From Loigolactobacillus jiayinensis (GTDB lineage: Bacteria; Bacillota; Bacilli; Lactobacillales; Lactobacillaceae): 64,000 nt of DNA. This document shows positions 47,532 through 56,153 of this stretch, piece after piece (the stretch's first letter is position 1; each line of letters starts with the position of its first letter). The notes beneath the pieces were generated by a model. It worked only from the letters and a program-made list of their open reading frames with translations, had not been told where the DNA came from and ran no database searches. A program made the position numbers and the translations under genes. The stretch spans positions 1 to 64,000 of the forward strand of contig NZ_RHOF01000013.1 of NCBI RefSeq assembly GCF_003946445.1, read 5' to 3'.

Positions 47532-47596
47532 GTCCCGCCATGAGTGACAGATGAGATCACCGAATTCATCTGTTCAGCATGGCGGGATTTTTATTT
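47532..47596 (+). terminator. Terminator of pcrA-ligA-camS block
   Basis: TCCCGCCATG pairs with CATGGCGGGA, extended by an inner GACAGATGA/TTCATCTGT stem, and is followed by TTTTTATTT. Confidence 0.88.
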
Positions 47597-47677
47597 GCCA
47601 ATATTAGAATATCGCGCGTTATTCACATCGTTTACTCATGAAAATTAGAATGAAAGCTCGTTATTAGTAGGTGATTG

Positions 47678-47686
47678 TGCTAAACT
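47678..47686 (+). promoter_or_regulatory. Extended -10 of the symporter gene
   Basis: TGCTAAACT is an extended -10 about 70 bases before the GTG start. The same 12 bases TGCTAAACTAAA occur before cas9 at 56115-56126. Confidence 0.4.
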
Positions 47687-47754
47687 AAAAAATAGCTGTT
47701 TTTTAATGCTCATTAATATGAGATTTAATTAAGAATTTTCTGGAGGGACGTAAC

Positions 47755-49050
47755 GTGCATCAAAAACGTTTTTTACGCCTTAGTCTTGGCTGGCGTATCG
47801 TGATCGGCTTAGTATTAGGCTTAATTGTTGGCGCATTGACTTATCAAAATAAAGTCGCTATTGCTATTCTTAACCCGATCGGTACCATCTTCATTAATCT
47901 GATCAAGATGATCGTCTTACCTATCGTAGTGTCTTGCTTAGTCGTTGGTATTGCTAAAATGGGTGATATCAAAAAATTAGGTCGTGTCGGTGGTAAAACG
48001 CTGATTTACTTTGAACTAATGACGACCGTCGCGATTGCGTTAGGTTTAGTCGTTGGTAATCTAACCAAGCCAGGTGATGCGATCAATATTCAAACCTTGA
48101 GCAAGGTGTCGATCAGCCAATATGCGGCCACTGCCAAAACGGCTAGTAACCATGGACTCAGTGACATTATCATGAATATTGTGCCGACGAACTTTTTTGA
48201 AGCGTTGGGTAAGGGCGATATGATTCCAGTGATCTTCTTTACCGTTATGTTTGGTCTTGGTATCGCCGCAATCGGTAAACGTGGCCAAATTCTGACTGAC
48301 TTTTTTGAAGCCGCTTCGGAAGTGATGTTTAAAGTCACTAACTGGATCATGCAATTAGCCCCAATCGGTGTATTTGCTCTAATTGGCGTTACCATCGCTC
48401 AGTTTGGACTGGGCGCGCTGAAACCTTTGGCGCTGTTCCTGCTGATTACTTACGCAACCATGATCATCTTCGTAGTCGTCGTCATGGGGTTGGTGGCGCG
48501 GTTGTTCCATCTAAATATTTTCGATTTGTTATTGGTGATCAAGGATGAACTCATTTTGGCGTTTTCCACAGCTAGTTCTGAAGCTGCCTTACCGAAAATC
48601 ATGGAAAAGATGCCGCGTTATGGCGTCAGCCAAGGGATCGCGTCATTTGTTATTCCCACCGGCTATACCTTCAACTTAGATGGTTCGGCGATTTATCAAT
48701 CGTTGGCGGCACTGTTTTTGGCACAGGCTTATCATATCCATTTAAGCCTCGGGCAGCAGATCACGTTGTTAGTCGTTTTGATGATCACGTCTAAAGGGAT
48801 GGCTGGTGTGCCTGGCGCGTCTTTCGTTGTCTTGTTGGCAACAATCACCACGATTGGTGTCCCAGCTTCAGGGCTGGCCTTTATCGCCGGTGTTGATCGC
48901 TTAGTTGACATGGGTCGCACTGCGGTTAACGTGGTGGGTAACTCACTGGCGGCGTTGATCATCGCTAAGTCGGAACACGAATTTGACGAGGATAAGCAGC
49001 AAAATTATTTAGCGGAAATAAAAGCCGCATCAGCACAAAAAGCAAATTAA
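47755..49050 (+). CDS. Dicarboxylate/amino acid:cation symporter (GltT/GltP-like)
   Basis: 431-aa glutamate-transporter-homologue of the DAACS family. The hairpin-1 serine-rich motif AFSTASSEAALPKIM, the TM7 motif TGYTFNLDGSAIY (NMDGT-like) and the TM8 DRLVDMGRTAVNVVGNS are clear. It would take up glutamate, aspartate or C4-dicarboxylates with Na+ or H+. Starts with GTG, GGAGGG 6-7 bases before. It sits between camS and gatC with its own promoter and terminator, an insertion in an otherwise conserved block. Confidence 0.9.
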   Translation: MHQKRFLRLSLGWRIVIGLVLGLIVGALTYQNKVAIAILNPIGTIFINLIKMIVLPIVVSCLVVGIAKMGDIKKLGRVGGKTLIYFELMTTVAIALGLVVGNLTKPGDAINIQTLSKVSISQYAATAKTASNHGLSDIIMNIVPTNFFEALGKGDMIPVIFFTVMFGLGIAAIGKRGQILTDFFEAASEVMFKVTNWIMQLAPIGVFALIGVTIAQFGLGALKPLALFLLITYATMIIFVVVVMGLVARLFHLNIFDLLLVIKDELILAFSTASSEAALPKIMEKMPRYGVSQGIASFVIPTGYTFNLDGSAIYQSLAALFLAQAYHIHLSLGQQITLLVVLMITSKGMAGVPGASFVVLLATITTIGVPASGLAFIAGVDRLVDMGRTAVNVVGNSLAALIIAKSEHEFDEDKQQNYLAEIKAASAQKAN

Positions 49051-49079
49051 ACTAAGTGAAAAAACACTTTTCAGAAACT

Positions 49080-49103
49080 AGCAGCGATTTCGCTGCTTTT
49101 TTT
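49080..49103 (+). terminator. Terminator of the symporter gene
   Basis: AGCAGCG-ATTT-CGCTGCT followed by TTTTTT. Confidence 0.88.
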
Positions 49104-49133
49104 GCAGCCTGAATCGAAATCTATTACGCTACG

Positions 49134-49142
49134 TGCTATAAT
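49134..49142 (+). promoter_or_regulatory. Extended -10 of gatCAB
   Basis: TGCTATAAT, a perfect extended -10 with no clear -35. About 110 bases of leader follow before the gatC start. Confidence 0.55.
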
Positions 49143-49164
49143 AATTACATTGTGGCCGCATACG

Positions 49165-49205
49165 CGGTTAAACTTGGCGTGCTTTTTCAACCGCACGCTA
49201 AGGAA
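49165..49205 (+). promoter_or_regulatory. gatC leader with competing hairpins
   Basis: GCGGTT can pair with AACCGC, and GCGTGC with GCACGC; the two 3' arms overlap (AACCGCACGC), so the hairpins exclude each other. A CTTTTT tract lies between them. This may be an attenuator or switch. Confidence 0.35.
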
Positions 49206-49255
49206 GCTTCACGATAAAATTAAAATGTAATAAAAATGAAAGAGAGGCCAGAGAA

Positions 49256-49570
49256 TTGGCAATTAGTAAAGAGCAAGTCACTCACGTTGCGAACCTCGCC
49301 CGTTTATCTTTTGATGATGCAGAATTAAGTCAGTTTACTGATCAAATGAGTGAAATTACAGATATGTTCAATGAACTGCAAGCAGTCGATACAACCGATG
49401 TTGAACCGATGACGCATGTCGTCGATTTAGTGAATGTTGTCCGCGAAGATGTCCCAGCACCGGCTGATCCAGAAGAACGTAAGGCGTTATTGGCCAATGC
49501 ACCAGATACTGAAGATGGCTATATCAAGGTGCCAGCAATTTTTAACAATGGGGAGGATTCGGCTGAATGA
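49256..49570 (+). CDS. gatC: Asp/Glu-tRNA amidotransferase subunit C
   Basis: 104-aa subunit that holds GatA and GatB together in the amidotransferase making Gln-tRNA(Gln) and Asn-tRNA(Asn). The opening [19 protein letters not shown] is the family signature. It uses TTG as start, with GAGAGAGG 8 bases before. Overlaps gatA by 4 bases. Confidence 0.94.
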   Translation: MAISKEQVTHVANLARLSFDDAELSQFTDQMSEITDMFNELQAVDTTDVEPMTHVVDLVNVVREDVPAPADPEERKALLANAPDTEDGYIKVPAIFNNGEDSAE

Positions 49571-51030
49571 ACTTCTTTGACAATGATTTGACCACGATCC
49601 ATAACCAGTTGGTCAACCAAGAATTGACTAGTTATGATTTAACGAAACAAACAATTGATGCCTTAAAAGAAACCGATAAAACAATCGATGCTTTTTTGAC
49701 ATTGGATGAAGCTAATGCCTTGGCAACGGCTAAAGCAATTGATGAAAAAGGAATCGATCCGGACAACTTATTTGCCGGTATTCCCATTGCTATCAAAGAT
49801 AACATTATGACTAAAGGGTTACGGACCACTGCAGCTAGTAAGATTCTCGAGAATTTTACGCCGGTTTATGATGCTACGGTTATGGAAAAAATCCACGCTA
49901 ACGACATGGTTGTCATCGGTAAAACGAACATGGACGAATTTGCCATGGGTGGTTCAACTGAAAATTCAGCTTTTAAGACCACTAAGAACCCGTGGAACAC
50001 AACCAAAGTGCCTGGTGGCTCATCTGGTGGCTCTGCTGCAGCCGTTTCAGCTGGGATGGTACCATTTACCTTAGGCTCAGATACAGGTGGCTCAATTCGC
50101 CAGCCAGCCTCATTTACTGGTGTTGTCGGTATGAAGCCAACCTATGGCCGTATTTCCCGTTGGGGTTTGATCGCCTTTGGTTCAAGTTTGGATCAAATTG
50201 GCCCATTCTCCCGTAGCGTCAAAGATAACGCGGCGTTGTTGAATATTTTAGTTGGCGTCGACAAGCGTGATGGCACCTCAGTTGGTGATCATGATGCTGA
50301 TTTTACGGCTAAATTAGATGCCGGCGTTAAAGGCTTACGAATCGGCTTGCCTAAGGAATATTTAGGTGCCGGTGTACAACAAGAAGTTAAGGACGCTATT
50401 TTGGCGGCTGCTGACAAATACCGTGAGTTAGGTGCAATCGTGGACGAAGTTTCTTTGCCACATTCTAAATACGGTGTCGCTGCTTACTACATTATCTCTA
50501 GTTCTGAAGCTTCATCTAACTTGCAACGCTTTGACGGTATCCGTTATGGCGTACGGGCTAAGGATGCTAAGAATTTGAATGATGTTTACGTGGATTCACG
50601 GACGCAAGGTTTTGGTCCTGAAGTTAAGCGGCGGATCATGTTGGGGATGTATTCCTTATCTGCTGGCTACTACGATGCTTATTTCAAGAAAGCGGCGCAA
50701 GTTCGTACGTTAATGCGCCAAGACTTCGCTAATATTTTCAAAGATCATGACTTAGTTCTTGGTCCTGTTGCCCCAACCACGGCTTATGGTATCGGCGAAG
50801 ACGTCAGTGATCCTTTGACCATGTATGCTGGTGACGTATTAAGTGTACCGGTTAACTTAGCTGGCCTACCTGGCTTATCCTTACCCGCCGGTTTCGCTGA
50901 TGGCTTACCAATTGGCATGCAAATAATTGGCCAATCATTTGATGAGGCCACCATTTATCAAGCTGGCTATGCTTTTGAACAGGCCACTGATTTCCACAAA
51001 CAAGTCCCAACGTTAGGGGGTAACAACTAG
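49567..51030 (+). CDS. gatA: Asp/Glu-tRNA amidotransferase subunit A
   Basis: 487-aa glutaminase subunit of the amidase-signature family. The catalytic Lys is in [10 protein letters not shown], the Ser cis-Ser pair in [12 protein letters not shown] and [15 protein letters not shown]. It releases ammonia from glutamine for GatB. Middle gene of gatCAB; its stop overlaps the gatB GTG by one base (TAGTG). Confidence 0.96.
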   Translation: MNFFDNDLTTIHNQLVNQELTSYDLTKQTIDALKETDKTIDAFLTLDEANALATAKAIDEKGIDPDNLFAGIPIAIKDNIMTKGLRTTAASKILENFTPVYDATVMEKIHANDMVVIGKTNMDEFAMGGSTENSAFKTTKNPWNTTKVPGGSSGGSAAAVSAGMVPFTLGSDTGGSIRQPASFTGVVGMKPTYGRISRWGLIAFGSSLDQIGPFSRSVKDNAALLNILVGVDKRDGTSVGDHDADFTAKLDAGVKGLRIGLPKEYLGAGVQQEVKDAILAAADKYRELGAIVDEVSLPHSKYGVAAYYIISSSEASSNLQRFDGIRYGVRAKDAKNLNDVYVDSRTQGFGPEVKRRIMLGMYSLSAGYYDAYFKKAAQVRTLMRQDFANIFKDHDLVLGPVAPTTAYGIGEDVSDPLTMYAGDVLSVPVNLAGLPGLSLPAGFADGLPIGMQIIGQSFDEATIYQAGYAFEQATDFHKQVPTLGGNN

Positions 51031-52460
51031 TGAATTTTGAAACGACTATCGGACTTGAAGTCCATGTTGAATTAAAAACAAAATCAAAAATGTTTAGTCC
51101 ATCGGCCAATGAATTTGGCGATACCCCTAACATGAACACGAACGTGATTGACTGGGGTTATCCTGGTGTTTTGCCTAGTGTTAACAAGGGTGCATTGGAA
51201 TACGGTATGCGTGCTGCCTTAGCGTTGAACGCAACGATTGCCAAGGAAAACCACTTTGACCGTAAAAACTATTTCTATCCTGATAATCCAAAAGCTTATC
51301 AGATCACGCAATTTGAGCAGCCCATCGGCCATGATGGTTGGGTGGAAGTTGAATTAGAAGCCGGTGACACTAAAAAAATCGGTATTGAAGAATTACATTT
51401 GGAAGAAGATGCCGGTAAAAATACCCATCGCGGCCAAAATTCTTACGTTGATTTAAACCGTCAAGGCACACCATTAATTGAAATCGTCTCGAAACCAGAT
51501 ATGGCTTCGCCTGAAGAAGCTTACAAATATTTGGAAACTTTGCGGCAAGTCATTCAATTTAGCGGCGTTTCTGACGTTAAAATGGAAGAAGGCTCATTGC
51601 GGGTCGACGCCAATATTTCAATTCGGCCAGTGGGTCAAACTGAATACGGGACCAAGACGGAATTAAAGAACATCAACTCATTTAACTATTTACGTAAAGG
51701 TTTGGAATACGAAGAAAAGCGTCAAGCTCAGATCCTGTTGTCTGGCGGCACAATTCGCCAAGAAACACGTGGCTATAATGAAAATACTGGCGAAACCGTA
51801 TTACAACGGATTAAGGAAGGCTCTGACGATTACCGTTACTTCCCAGAACCAGATATCCCACCAATTCACATTAGCGATGACTGGATCGAAGCGGTACGAC
51901 AATCAATTCCTGAAATGCCAGCAGCACGGCGACAACGTTATGTCAACGACCTTGGTTTAAGTGCCGCAGATGCGACTGTTTTGACGCAAAGCTTGGAAAT
52001 GTCTGATTTCTTTGAAGCAACGGTTAAAGCTGGCGCTGATGCAAAATTAGCGGCTAACTGGTTGCAAGGCGAAGTTAGTGCGTACTTAAATGCAGAAAAG
52101 CTAGAATTAGCAGGAACTAAATTAACTGCAGAAAATCTGGCAACAATGATCAATTTAATTACTGACGGGACAATTTCCTCGAAAATTGCCAAGAAAGTCT
52201 TCAAAGAAATCATTACTAATGGAACGGAACCCAAGCAATGGGTCGAAGCAAAAGGCTTAGTTCAGTTATCTGATCCAGCTAAGTTATTGCCGATCATCAC
52301 CGAAATTTTGGATAATAACCAACAATCGATCGATGACTTCAAAAAGGGTAAAGACCGTGCCATCGGCTTCTTGGTTGGTCAAATCATGAAACAAACCCGT
52401 GGCCAGGCTAATCCTAAAGTGGTTAATCAATTATTGATGAAGGAATTGAAGCAGCGTTAG
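51030..52460 (+). CDS. gatB: Asp/Glu-tRNA amidotransferase subunit B
   Basis: 476-aa tRNA-binding, kinase-like subunit. The opening [20 protein letters not shown], the zinc/active-site region [11 protein letters not shown] and [20 protein letters not shown] are diagnostic; the C-terminal YqeY-like tail reads [18 protein letters not shown]. Starts with GTG. Needed because the organism probably lacks a glutaminyl-tRNA synthetase. Confidence 0.96.
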   Translation: MNFETTIGLEVHVELKTKSKMFSPSANEFGDTPNMNTNVIDWGYPGVLPSVNKGALEYGMRAALALNATIAKENHFDRKNYFYPDNPKAYQITQFEQPIGHDGWVEVELEAGDTKKIGIEELHLEEDAGKNTHRGQNSYVDLNRQGTPLIEIVSKPDMASPEEAYKYLETLRQVIQFSGVSDVKMEEGSLRVDANISIRPVGQTEYGTKTELKNINSFNYLRKGLEYEEKRQAQILLSGGTIRQETRGYNENTGETVLQRIKEGSDDYRYFPEPDIPPIHISDDWIEAVRQSIPEMPAARRQRYVNDLGLSAADATVLTQSLEMSDFFEATVKAGADAKLAANWLQGEVSAYLNAEKLELAGTKLTAENLATMINLITDGTISSKIAKKVFKEIITNGTEPKQWVEAKGLVQLSDPAKLLPIITEILDNNQQSIDDFKKGKDRAIGFLVGQIMKQTRGQANPKVVNQLLMKELKQR

Positions 52461-52594
52461 ATAGGTTGAAACTAAGAGCTTAAACGTGGTTAAAAAGAAA
52501 AAGCTTACACATAACGGAAGGTTCCTTACGTTAAGCTAGGCTATGTTCCAGTTTTTGAATGCTTTTTTACCACGCTCTAAAAAGGAGGATTCTC
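52461..52594 (+). promoter_or_regulatory. Structured leader of dagK
   Basis: GTGGTTAAAAAG pairs with CTTTTTTACCAC (one mismatch in 12), extended by GAGC/GCTC. Inside is a second hairpin AGCTTA...TAAGCT with TAACGGAAGG/CCTTACGTTA. The layout and several short blocks (AAACGTGGTTAAAAAG, AAGGTTC, GCTAGGCTA) recur before rlmD. Confidence 0.5.
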
Positions 52595-53581
52595 ATGCAG
52601 CAGCGGGCGCGTATTATTTATAATCCTAAGGCTGGTCATGAAGGCTTGAAACAAAGTCTAGTCGATATTTTTGCGATTTTTGAGCAAGCTGGTTATGAAA
52701 CAAGTGCTTACGCAACGACGCCAGAGCCACTTTCTGCGCAAAACGAAGCAACCCGCGCGGCACAAGCCGGCTTCAATTTAGTAGTTGCTGCTGGCGGCGA
52801 TGGGACGATCAATCAGGTCGTCAACGGCTTAGCTAGTTTGAAAAAGCGGCCTAAAATGGCGATTATTCCGGCAGGGACAACTAACGACTATGCGCGAGCA
52901 CTAAAAATTCCGCGCGATGATCCTGTTGAAGCGGCCAAAATCGTTTTGAAGAAAAAAACAATCAAAATGGATATTGGCCGTGCCGATAAAGAATATTTCA
53001 TGAATATTGCCGGCGGGGGCTTTTTAACGGAGCTTACTTATGGTGTACCGTCAGAAACTAAATCAATCTTTGGCTATTTAGCGTACTTACTGGAAGGTGC
53101 GCGGATGTTACCGCAGATCAAGCCGGTACCAATGCATTTAGTTTATGATGACGGTGAATTCAAAGGCAATGCGTCCATGTTTTTGCTCGGCTTGACTAAT
53201 TCAATCGGTGGTTTTGAAAAGGTAGCGCCAGACATTACGTTAGGTGACGGCCGTTTCTCACTGATCATCGTCAAAACTGCTAATTTGGCTGAACTAGTAC
53301 GCTTGCTTGCACTAGCTATCAACGGCAAACATTTAAATGATCCGCGTGTGATTTATGTTAAAACGCATAAGCTAGTTGCGAAAACGACTAACGGCGCAGA
53401 AATGAAAATCAATTTAGACGGCGAATTTGGCGGTACCGCACCAATGACTTTCGTCAATCTAAAGCAGCATTTAGAAATTTTTGCTGACGTTGACGCAATG
53501 CCGGAAACAGCTTTAGCAGCAGAGAATGATGCTGGTTTACCTGACGTACCAGTGAAACCAAAAACTGAAGTAACACATTAA
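52595..53581 (+). CDS. dagK: Diacylglycerol kinase (DgkB/YegS type)
   Basis: 328-aa soluble lipid kinase returning diacylglycerol from teichoic-acid turnover to phosphatidic acid. The opening RARIIYNPKAGHEG, the motif AAGGDGTINQVVNGL and PAGTTNDYARALKIP are typical; LDGEFGG is near the C-terminus. ATG at 52595 follows AAGGAGG by about 7 bases. The dagK-rlmD neighbourhood behind gatCAB matches the Bacillus order. Confidence 0.93.
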   Translation: MQQRARIIYNPKAGHEGLKQSLVDIFAIFEQAGYETSAYATTPEPLSAQNEATRAAQAGFNLVVAAGGDGTINQVVNGLASLKKRPKMAIIPAGTTNDYARALKIPRDDPVEAAKIVLKKKTIKMDIGRADKEYFMNIAGGGFLTELTYGVPSETKSIFGYLAYLLEGARMLPQIKPVPMHLVYDDGEFKGNASMFLLGLTNSIGGFEKVAPDITLGDGRFSLIIVKTANLAELVRLLALAINGKHLNDPRVIYVKTHKLVAKTTNGAEMKINLDGEFGGTAPMTFVNLKQHLEIFADVDAMPETALAAENDAGLPDVPVKPKTEVTH

Positions 53582-53599
53582 GCGTGTGTAAACTTGCTA

Positions 53600-53641
53600 A
53601 AAATGCTGTTCTCCGTTAGAATAGAGAGCAGTATTTTTTTA
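53600..53641 (+). terminator. Terminator of dagK
   Basis: ATGCTGTTCTC pairs with GAGAGCAGTAT (with G-T pairs), followed by a run of T. Confidence 0.8.
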
Positions 53642-53654
53642 TGCTCGTGTTGGC

Positions 53655-53778
53655 AGTTGAAACGTAGTTAAAAAGCGCTGTCGTTAGACTTGGCAAGGTT
53701 CAAGTCGTCGTTTTTTTGCGCCTGGCTAGGCTAGTGCTCAAAATCGGAGCGCTTTTTAAAAGCACTCTTACAAGGAGA
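53655..53778 (+). promoter_or_regulatory. Structured leader of rlmD, similar to the dagK leader
   Basis: TTAAAAAGCGCT pairs perfectly with AGCGCTTTTTAA. Inside lies GACTTG-N8-CAAGTC followed by a T run. AAACGTAGTTAAAAAG, AAGGTTC and GCTAGGCTA occur in the same order as in the dagK leader. It follows a separate dagK terminator, so it belongs to rlmD. Confidence 0.5.
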
Positions 53779-53783
53779 CCAAA

Positions 53784-55148
53784 ATGAAATTTATCGCACC
53801 AGTAACAAAAAATGAAGAAATCACCGCAACAATTATTGACCTGACTTACGAGGGGATGGGGGTTGCTAAAGTATCCGACTACCCATTGTTTATTGAAGAT
53901 GCTTTACCTGGTGAAGAAGTAAAATTAGTTATCACCAAAGTAGGTAAAAATTACGGCTATGCCCGTGTAATGGAACGGCTTAACGATAGCCCTGATCGTG
54001 TGGAATTACCTAATAAAACGTACATGCAATCTGGTATTGCGCCATTAGGCCATTTAAGTTATGCAGCACAATTGAAGTTTAAGCAACAACAATTACGCAA
54101 TGTGTACCAAAAAAATCATCTCGATATCGACGTTTTACCAACAATTGGGATGGCTGATCCTAAAGGCTACCGTAATAAGGCACAGATTCCTGTCCGCCAA
54201 GTTAACGGTCAACTAGAAACTGGCTTTTATCGCAAACGTAGTCATCAATTGATTCCACTAGAAGATTTCTATATTCAAGACCCTGAAATCGACCGTGCAA
54301 TCATTATCGTACGTGATCTTTTACGCCAGTACCACGTGCCCGCTTATGATGAAGCCCGTAATCGCGGTATCATGCGCCATATCATGGTTCGGCGCGGTCG
54401 TTTCACTCACGAAATGATGATTGTTTTGATCACACGGACCAGAGATATTCCACAATTGCAGAATATTATCAGTGGTATTGTAACTAAATTACCTGAAGTT
54501 GTTAGTATTATGCAAAGCGTTGTACCTAAGCCAACCAATGTGATCCTTGGGCGCACAGTTAAGAAATTATACGGTAAAACGTATATTCATGACCAAATTT
54601 TAGGCCATACGTTTGACGTCTCCGCTTTGTCGTTCTTTCAGGTTAACCCATTACAGACAGAAAAGCTTTACCAAACCGCCATCGACGCAGCACATTTAAC
54701 TGGTAAAGAAACCGTGATCGACGCTTATTCTGGTATCGGCACCATTTCCTTGTCATTGGCTAAACACGCAAAGTATGTCTACGGCGTTGAAGTAACCGAA
54801 GCTGCGGTTGCTGATGCTAAACGTAATGCCAAACATAACGGCATTCACAACGTGAAATTCCAGCTTGGCTTAGCCGAAAAAGTCATGCAAGAATGGCGTG
54901 AAGCTGGCTTTGAAGCTGACGTCTTAGTTGTCGATCCACCACGCAAAGGCTTGGCCAGCACATTTGTCGAAGCTGTTGGTGTTATGAAGCCCAAACGAAT
55001 CGTCTACGTTAGCTGCAACCCAGCAACTCTAGGCCGTGATATTGCCTTACTACAAGAATTTGGTTACCGCGCTGAAAAAACGCAACCAGTCGATATGTTC
55101 CCCTTAACGCAACACATCGAATCTGTAACGGCGTTAACGCTGGCTTAA
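53784..55148 (+). CDS. rlmD: 23S rRNA (uracil-5-)-methyltransferase
   Basis: 454-aa SAM-dependent RNA methyltransferase of the RumA/TrmA family. An N-terminal TRAM domain (ATIIDLTYEGMGVAKV) is followed by a Rossmann-type methyltransferase domain with IDAYSGIGTISLSLA, the motif VVDPPRKG, and the catalytic cysteine in YVSCNPATLGRDI. Similar Bacillota proteins (RlmCD) methylate U747 and U1939 of 23S rRNA; the exact target here is not shown. AAGGAG precedes the ATG. Confidence 0.92.
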   Translation: MKFIAPVTKNEEITATIIDLTYEGMGVAKVSDYPLFIEDALPGEEVKLVITKVGKNYGYARVMERLNDSPDRVELPNKTYMQSGIAPLGHLSYAAQLKFKQQQLRNVYQKNHLDIDVLPTIGMADPKGYRNKAQIPVRQVNGQLETGFYRKRSHQLIPLEDFYIQDPEIDRAIIIVRDLLRQYHVPAYDEARNRGIMRHIMVRRGRFTHEMMIVLITRTRDIPQLQNIISGIVTKLPEVVSIMQSVVPKPTNVILGRTVKKLYGKTYIHDQILGHTFDVSALSFFQVNPLQTEKLYQTAIDAAHLTGKETVIDAYSGIGTISLSLAKHAKYVYGVEVTEAAVADAKRNAKHNGIHNVKFQLGLAEKVMQEWREAGFEADVLVVDPPRKGLASTFVEAVGVMKPKRIVYVSCNPATLGRDIALLQEFGYRAEKTQPVDMFPLTQHIESVTALTLA

Positions 55149-55191
55149 TTTATTCTATTCACAAAGTAAATGATACTTGAACAAGCTAGTA

Positions 55192-55256
55192 AAAAAGCGT
55201 CTTTCAGTTATAAATCAGGTTTTAAACTTGATTTGTAGTCGAAGGACGTTTTTTAG
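55192..55256 (+). terminator. Terminator of rlmD
   Basis: AAAAAAGCGTC pairs with GACGTTTTTT around a structured inner part containing AATCAGGTTTTAAACTTGATT. Confidence 0.75.
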
Positions 55257-55447
55257 TCCAACCTGGTAAAAATAGGTTGCCGCATCCAATTATTCGGATA
55301 ATTACGCTTTAATTTGAACGGCTGACTGATGGACAACAGTTTGGAAAAACGTATAATTAAGTCGGATAAAGCGTAACAAACAAAATTGCTGGTTTCATCC
55401 ACGTAGTGAAAAAATATTAGTTTTGTTATCAGGAGATGGATGATTCA

Positions 55448-55855
55448 ATGGATGTTAAAGACGAATTTAACCAAATCATGCAAGAAGCAGCGCAGGTATC
55501 AATTGCAACGCTGACTGTCGACGGCCAAGCACCAGATGTCAGAATTGTTTTATTTGTTTATTTACCAGAAACACATCAACTATTATTCATGTCAGGTGCT
55601 GATTCACCAAAAATAGCACAAATCGCTGCCCATTCAGCTGCGGCCTTTACTACGCAGTCAGTTAGTGATCAAAAGTATGCCCGCGCCAAACAAGCCAAGG
55701 TTCAAAAAGTCACGCCAACTGAAGCAATGAAGACAGCTTATTTTGCTAAATTCCCAACTAGCGCTGCTTACGCTGCCCACAGTGAATTCTTCACAGTTGA
55801 CTTCAATTCAGCAGACGTTACAGCTGATAATCAGACGGAGACGATAACGTTTTAA
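55448..55855 (+). CDS. Pyridoxamine-5'-phosphate-oxidase-fold (PPOX) protein
   Basis: About 135-aa flavin-binding split-barrel protein. The pattern VSIATLTVDGQAPDVRIV and LLFMSGADSPKIAQIAAH is typical of small PPOX-family proteins in lactobacilli, which bind FMN or F420-like cofactors or haem; no reaction is assigned. ATG at 55448 is preferred because the AGGAG directly touches the ATG at 55436. Monocistronic, just before the CRISPR locus. Confidence 0.75.
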   Translation: MDVKDEFNQIMQEAAQVSIATLTVDGQAPDVRIVLFVYLPETHQLLFMSGADSPKIAQIAAHSAAAFTTQSVSDQKYARAKQAKVQKVTPTEAMKTAYFAKFPTSAAYAAHSEFFTVDFNSADVTADNQTETITF

Positions 55856-55892
55856 TGCCGCTAGCTGAAGTAAATATATATCGATAAAGAGG

Positions 55893-55935
55893 AGCCCCTT
55901 GAGATTAGACATCAGTCTAATTTCAAAGGGCTTTT
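55893..55935 (+). terminator. Terminator of the PPOX gene
   Basis: AGCCCCTTGAGATTAGAC pairs with GTCTAATTTCAAAGGGCT around ATCA, followed by TTT. Marks the left boundary of the CRISPR-cas locus. Confidence 0.85.
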
Positions 55936-56153
55936 GCTGTGATTAAATTTGGGTTAAATTAGAAATGAAGGCTGAGATTATGTCTGATCGCTTACAGTGT
56001 AAATTTACGATGAAAATAAGAATTATGTATCGTTAGTTTTTTAGTCTATTTGTTTAACAATTCCATTAGGAATAAAAAATTACGCTAAATCATCTTCTGG
56101 AAACGTTGTTATTATGCTAAACTAAAGGAAATTACAAAGATGGAGTTGATAGT
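55936..56153 (+). promoter_or_regulatory. cas9 upstream region
   Basis: An AT-rich stretch without a gene. TGCTAAACT (56115-56123) is an extended -10 and TTCTGG lies 17 bases before it. No anti-repeat to the CRISPR repeat was found here by eye on either strand, so the tracrRNA is not in this usual place. Confidence 0.5.

Noticed and set aside
49143-49255. T-box leader for gatCAB
   Set aside because: The conserved antiterminator sequence (GGTGGNACCGCG type) is missing.
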